Part shown: in pieces, positions 62,122-64,000 of the stretch | Numbering within the stretch: the first letter of the stretch is position 1 | Layout: each line of letters starts with the position of its first letter | Assembly: GCF_001941425.1 (NCBI RefSeq) | Contig: NZ_CP009244.1 | Coordinates: 2,480,001 to 2,544,000, forward strand | Direction: 5' to 3' | DNA: 64,000 nucleotides | Origin: Corynebacterium ammoniagenes DSM 20306 | Lineage (GTDB): Bacteria > Actinomycetota > Actinomycetes > Mycobacteriales > Mycobacteriaceae | Notes under the pieces: model-generated | What the model saw: the letters and a program-made list of their open reading frames with translations, nothing else | Told to the model about the DNA's origin: nothing | Database searches by the model: none | Translations under genes and position numbers: made by a program

Positions 62122-63948
62122 TTATAGCCGTGCTTCGATGCGCTCTTGCAGCGCGTCAAGCTGGTTGTGTACTTCTTGTGGCACGCGTGGGCCCAAGAAG
62201 CGCAGGTACTCGAGGTTGTCTTCGAGATCGGAGCCCCACTCAGCAGGATCAACACCCAAGGCTTCCTTGATGTCATCCAGTGGAGTATCCAGGCCGGTCA
62301 GATCCAGGTCTTCTGCACGGGCGGTGCTACCAATAACGGTTTCTTCCGCACCGACGTTGCCCTCAACGCGGTCAATAACCCACTTGAGTACGCGGGAGTT
62401 CTCGCCGAAGCCAGGCCACAGGAAGCGGCCGTCTTCACCACGACGGAACCAGTTGACCAGGAAGATCTTCGGCAGCAAGTCGCCGCCCTTATTGCCCATG
62501 TCGATCCAGTGCTGCAGGTAGTCACCGGCGTTGTAGCCGATGAAAGGCAGCATAGCCATGGGGTCGTGGCGCAGGGAGCCGACCTTTGCTTCTGCTGATG
62601 CCGCGGTCTGACCCGATGCCAGCAGGGAGCCGATCATGGTGCCGTGCTCCCAGTCGAAGGACTGGGTCACGAGTGGCACGGTGCTGGAGCGACGGCCGCC
62701 GAACAAGATGGCGTCGAGCTTAACGCCCTTCCAGTCATCAAATTCTGGGGCTGCAGTTGGGCACTGGGAAATTGGGGTGCAGTAGCGCGAGTTCGGGTGC
62801 GCTGCAGGAGTAGCCGAGTGCTTGTCCCAGTCTTCGCCGGTCCAGTCGATGAGGTGCTCTGGGGTCTCACCATCCATGCCTTCCCACCACACGTCGCCAT
62901 CATCGGTGAGCGCCACGTTGGTGAAAATCGTATTGCCAGGCTCCATGGTCTTCATCGCGATCGGGTTAGATGCGTAGTTGGTGCCAGGAGCAACACCGAA
63001 GAAGCCGTTTTCTGGGTTGACGGCGTACAGGCCATCTTCGCGCAGGTGCAGCCATGCGATGTCATCGCCGACGACCTCGGCGGTCCAGCCCTCAAGGGTT
63101 GGGGTAATCATAGCCAGGTTGGTCTTGCCACACGCCGATGGGAAAGCACCAGCGATGTGGTACGCCTTGCCCTCTGGAGAGATCAGCTTCAGGATGAGCA
63201 TGTGCTCCGCCATCCAGCCTTCTTCCTTAGCCATGACAGAGGCAATACGCAGGGCGTAGCACTTCTTCGCCAAAATGGCGTTGCCGCCGTAGCCCGAACC
63301 GTAGGACCAAATTTCCTTGGTGTCTGGGAAGTGCGTGATGTACTTGGTGTCATTGCATGGCCATGGAACATCTTCCTGACCTGGCTCCAACGGTGCGCCC
63401 ACGGAGTGCAAAGCGTGCACGAAGTCGCCGTGCTCGCCGATCTTATCCAGCGCATCTTGGCCCATGCGGGTCATAATGCGCATCGACAGCACAACGTACG
63501 CTGAGTCAGTCAGCTGCACGCCCAGCTTTGGGTTGGGATCGCTGATAGGGCCCATGCAGAAAGGAACAACGTACATGGTGCGCCCGCGCATCGAGCCACG
63601 GAACTCCTCCGTCATCTCTTCCTTCATGGCTGCCGGTGGAACCCAGTTATTGGTTGGGCCGGCATCCTCTTGGTTTTCTGCGCAGATAAAGGTGCGGGAC
63701 TCTACGCGCGCGACATCCGAAGGGTTAGAACGTGCTAAGTAAGAATTAGGACGCTTTTCCTCATTCAGCTTGATCAGGGTGCCTTTTTCCACCAGCTCCG
63801 CAGCGAGGCGGTCAGCCTCTTCCTGCGAGCCATCGATAAAGACCACCTGGTCTGGCTGGAAAAGCTCGACATTTTCATTAATCCATTTAATGAGCTCTTC
63901 GTTATTAGTTGGTACTTGACCAACGAGGCCTTGAATAGCGGCGGTCAT
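62122..63948 (-). CDS. pck: Phosphoenolpyruvate carboxykinase (GTP)
   Basis: This 608-residue GTP-dependent PEPCK converts oxaloacetate to PEP in gluconeogenesis. It has the GTP-type P-loop [15 protein letters not shown] with the mobile Cys near residue 274, the metal/kinase-2 motif [10 protein letters not shown], the substrate segment [11 protein letters not shown] (Arg), and PCND-type residues. ATG 63948 has AGGAG 8-9 nt upstream. It is monocistronic, with a strong terminator overlapping mtrP. The first about 50 bp of its upstream region are at the window edge. Confidence 0.97.
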   Translation of the reverse strand: MTAAIQGLVGQVPTNNEELIKWINENVELFQPDQVVFIDGSQEEADRLAAELVEKGTLIKLNEEKRPNSYLARSNPSDVARVESRTFICAENQEDAGPTNNWVPPAAMKEEMTEEFRGSMRGRTMYVVPFCMGPISDPNPKLGVQLTDSAYVVLSMRIMTRMGQDALDKIGEHGDFVHALHSVGAPLEPGQEDVPWPCNDTKYITHFPDTKEIWSYGSGYGGNAILAKKCYALRIASVMAKEEGWMAEHMLILKLISPEGKAYHIAGAFPSACGKTNLAMITPTLEGWTAEVVGDDIAWLHLREDGLYAVNPENGFFGVAPGTNYASNPIAMKTMEPGNTIFTNVALTDDGDVWWEGMDGETPEHLIDWTGEDWDKHSATPAAHPNSRYCTPISQCPTAAPEFDDWKGVKLDAILFGGRRSSTVPLVTQSFDWEHGTMIGSLLASGQTAASAEAKVGSLRHDPMAMLPFIGYNAGDYLQHWIDMGNKGGDLLPKIFLVNWFRRGEDGRFLWPGFGENSRVLKWVIDRVEGNVGAEETVIGSTARAEDLDLTGLDTPLDDIKEALGVDPAEWGSDLEDNLEYLRFLGPRVPQEVHNQLDALQERIEARL

Positions 63949-64000
63949 CTACTAAATCTCCTGCGATAATTGGGAAGGATCTTCTCTGAGTTAGTCTCAA

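Overview
The window is chromosomal DNA of a Corynebacterium. Gene content and order match the corynebacterial backbone: purT-purA, fda near pyrE, clpB, metQNI, ald-hspR-dnaJ-grpE-dnaK, the cys sulfate-assimilation cluster, alaT, udgA-dcd, and an arabinogalactan/mycolate envelope block (aftD, a tmaT-like and an mtrP-like gene) ending at pck. Many genes start without a Shine-Dalgarno sequence, 5-10 nt behind a TANANT-type -10 box, as expected for the leaderless mRNAs common in this group. There is no prophage, insertion sequence or CRISPR array; one tRNA-Gly(CCC) is present.

Layout. 0-8 kb: FprA-type reductase, a DUF222/HNH protein, purT and purA (minus strand), an unknown gene divergent from purA, a FUSC-family membrane protein and a small unknown gene with a palindromic operator candidate. 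8-14 kb (all minus): fda, a GH76-type hydrolase, a SpoU/TrmH methyltransferase, pyrE, a membrane-anchored Pro/Glu-rich protein, and a two-domain rhodanese whose catalytic Cys is Ser. 14-17.7 kb (plus): ABC exporter plus a two-component system. 17.7-24.5 kb (minus): clpB, metINQ, gltS. 24.7-31.3 kb: small oxidoreductase and hydrolase genes, a DUF1023 pair, ald. 31.5-35.8 kb: the dnaK-grpE-dnaJ-hspR heat-shock operon, with HspR (HAIR) and SigH-type signals shared with clpB. 36-39.7 kb: putA, preceded by a possible Pro-Pro leader peptide. 39.7-45 kb: an AI-2E-type transporter, a nucleosidase and cysN-cysD-cysH. cysI and cysX are missing here, and the divergent fpr2-like gene is an internally deleted remnant behind an intact McbR box. 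45-50 kb: DUF1707 protein, alaT, a second DUF222/HNH gene, udgA, dcd, tRNA-Gly. 50-64 kb: VanW-like protein, GH3/NagZ lipoprotein, UspA, a DUF2613 small protein, aftD, acyltransferase, DUF3068 protein, a polytopic membrane protein, a glycosyltransferase, a methyltransferase and pck.

How the parts work together. The right end is largely cell-envelope biogenesis (arabinan branching, trehalose-mycolate acetylation and transport, cell-wall recycling). The middle is protein quality control under the HspR/SigH circuit, and sulfur/methionine supply under McbR-type boxes. The observations most worth follow-up are the putative proline-responsive leader of putA, the cys locus (a CysH without Fe-S ligands, an in-frame fpr2 relic, no cysI), inverted TTATCCACA-type boxes in front of both DUF222/HNH genes, the Cys-to-Ser rhodanese, palindromic operators in front of two uncharacterised genes, and a divergent envelope gene pair whose start codons are one base apart.
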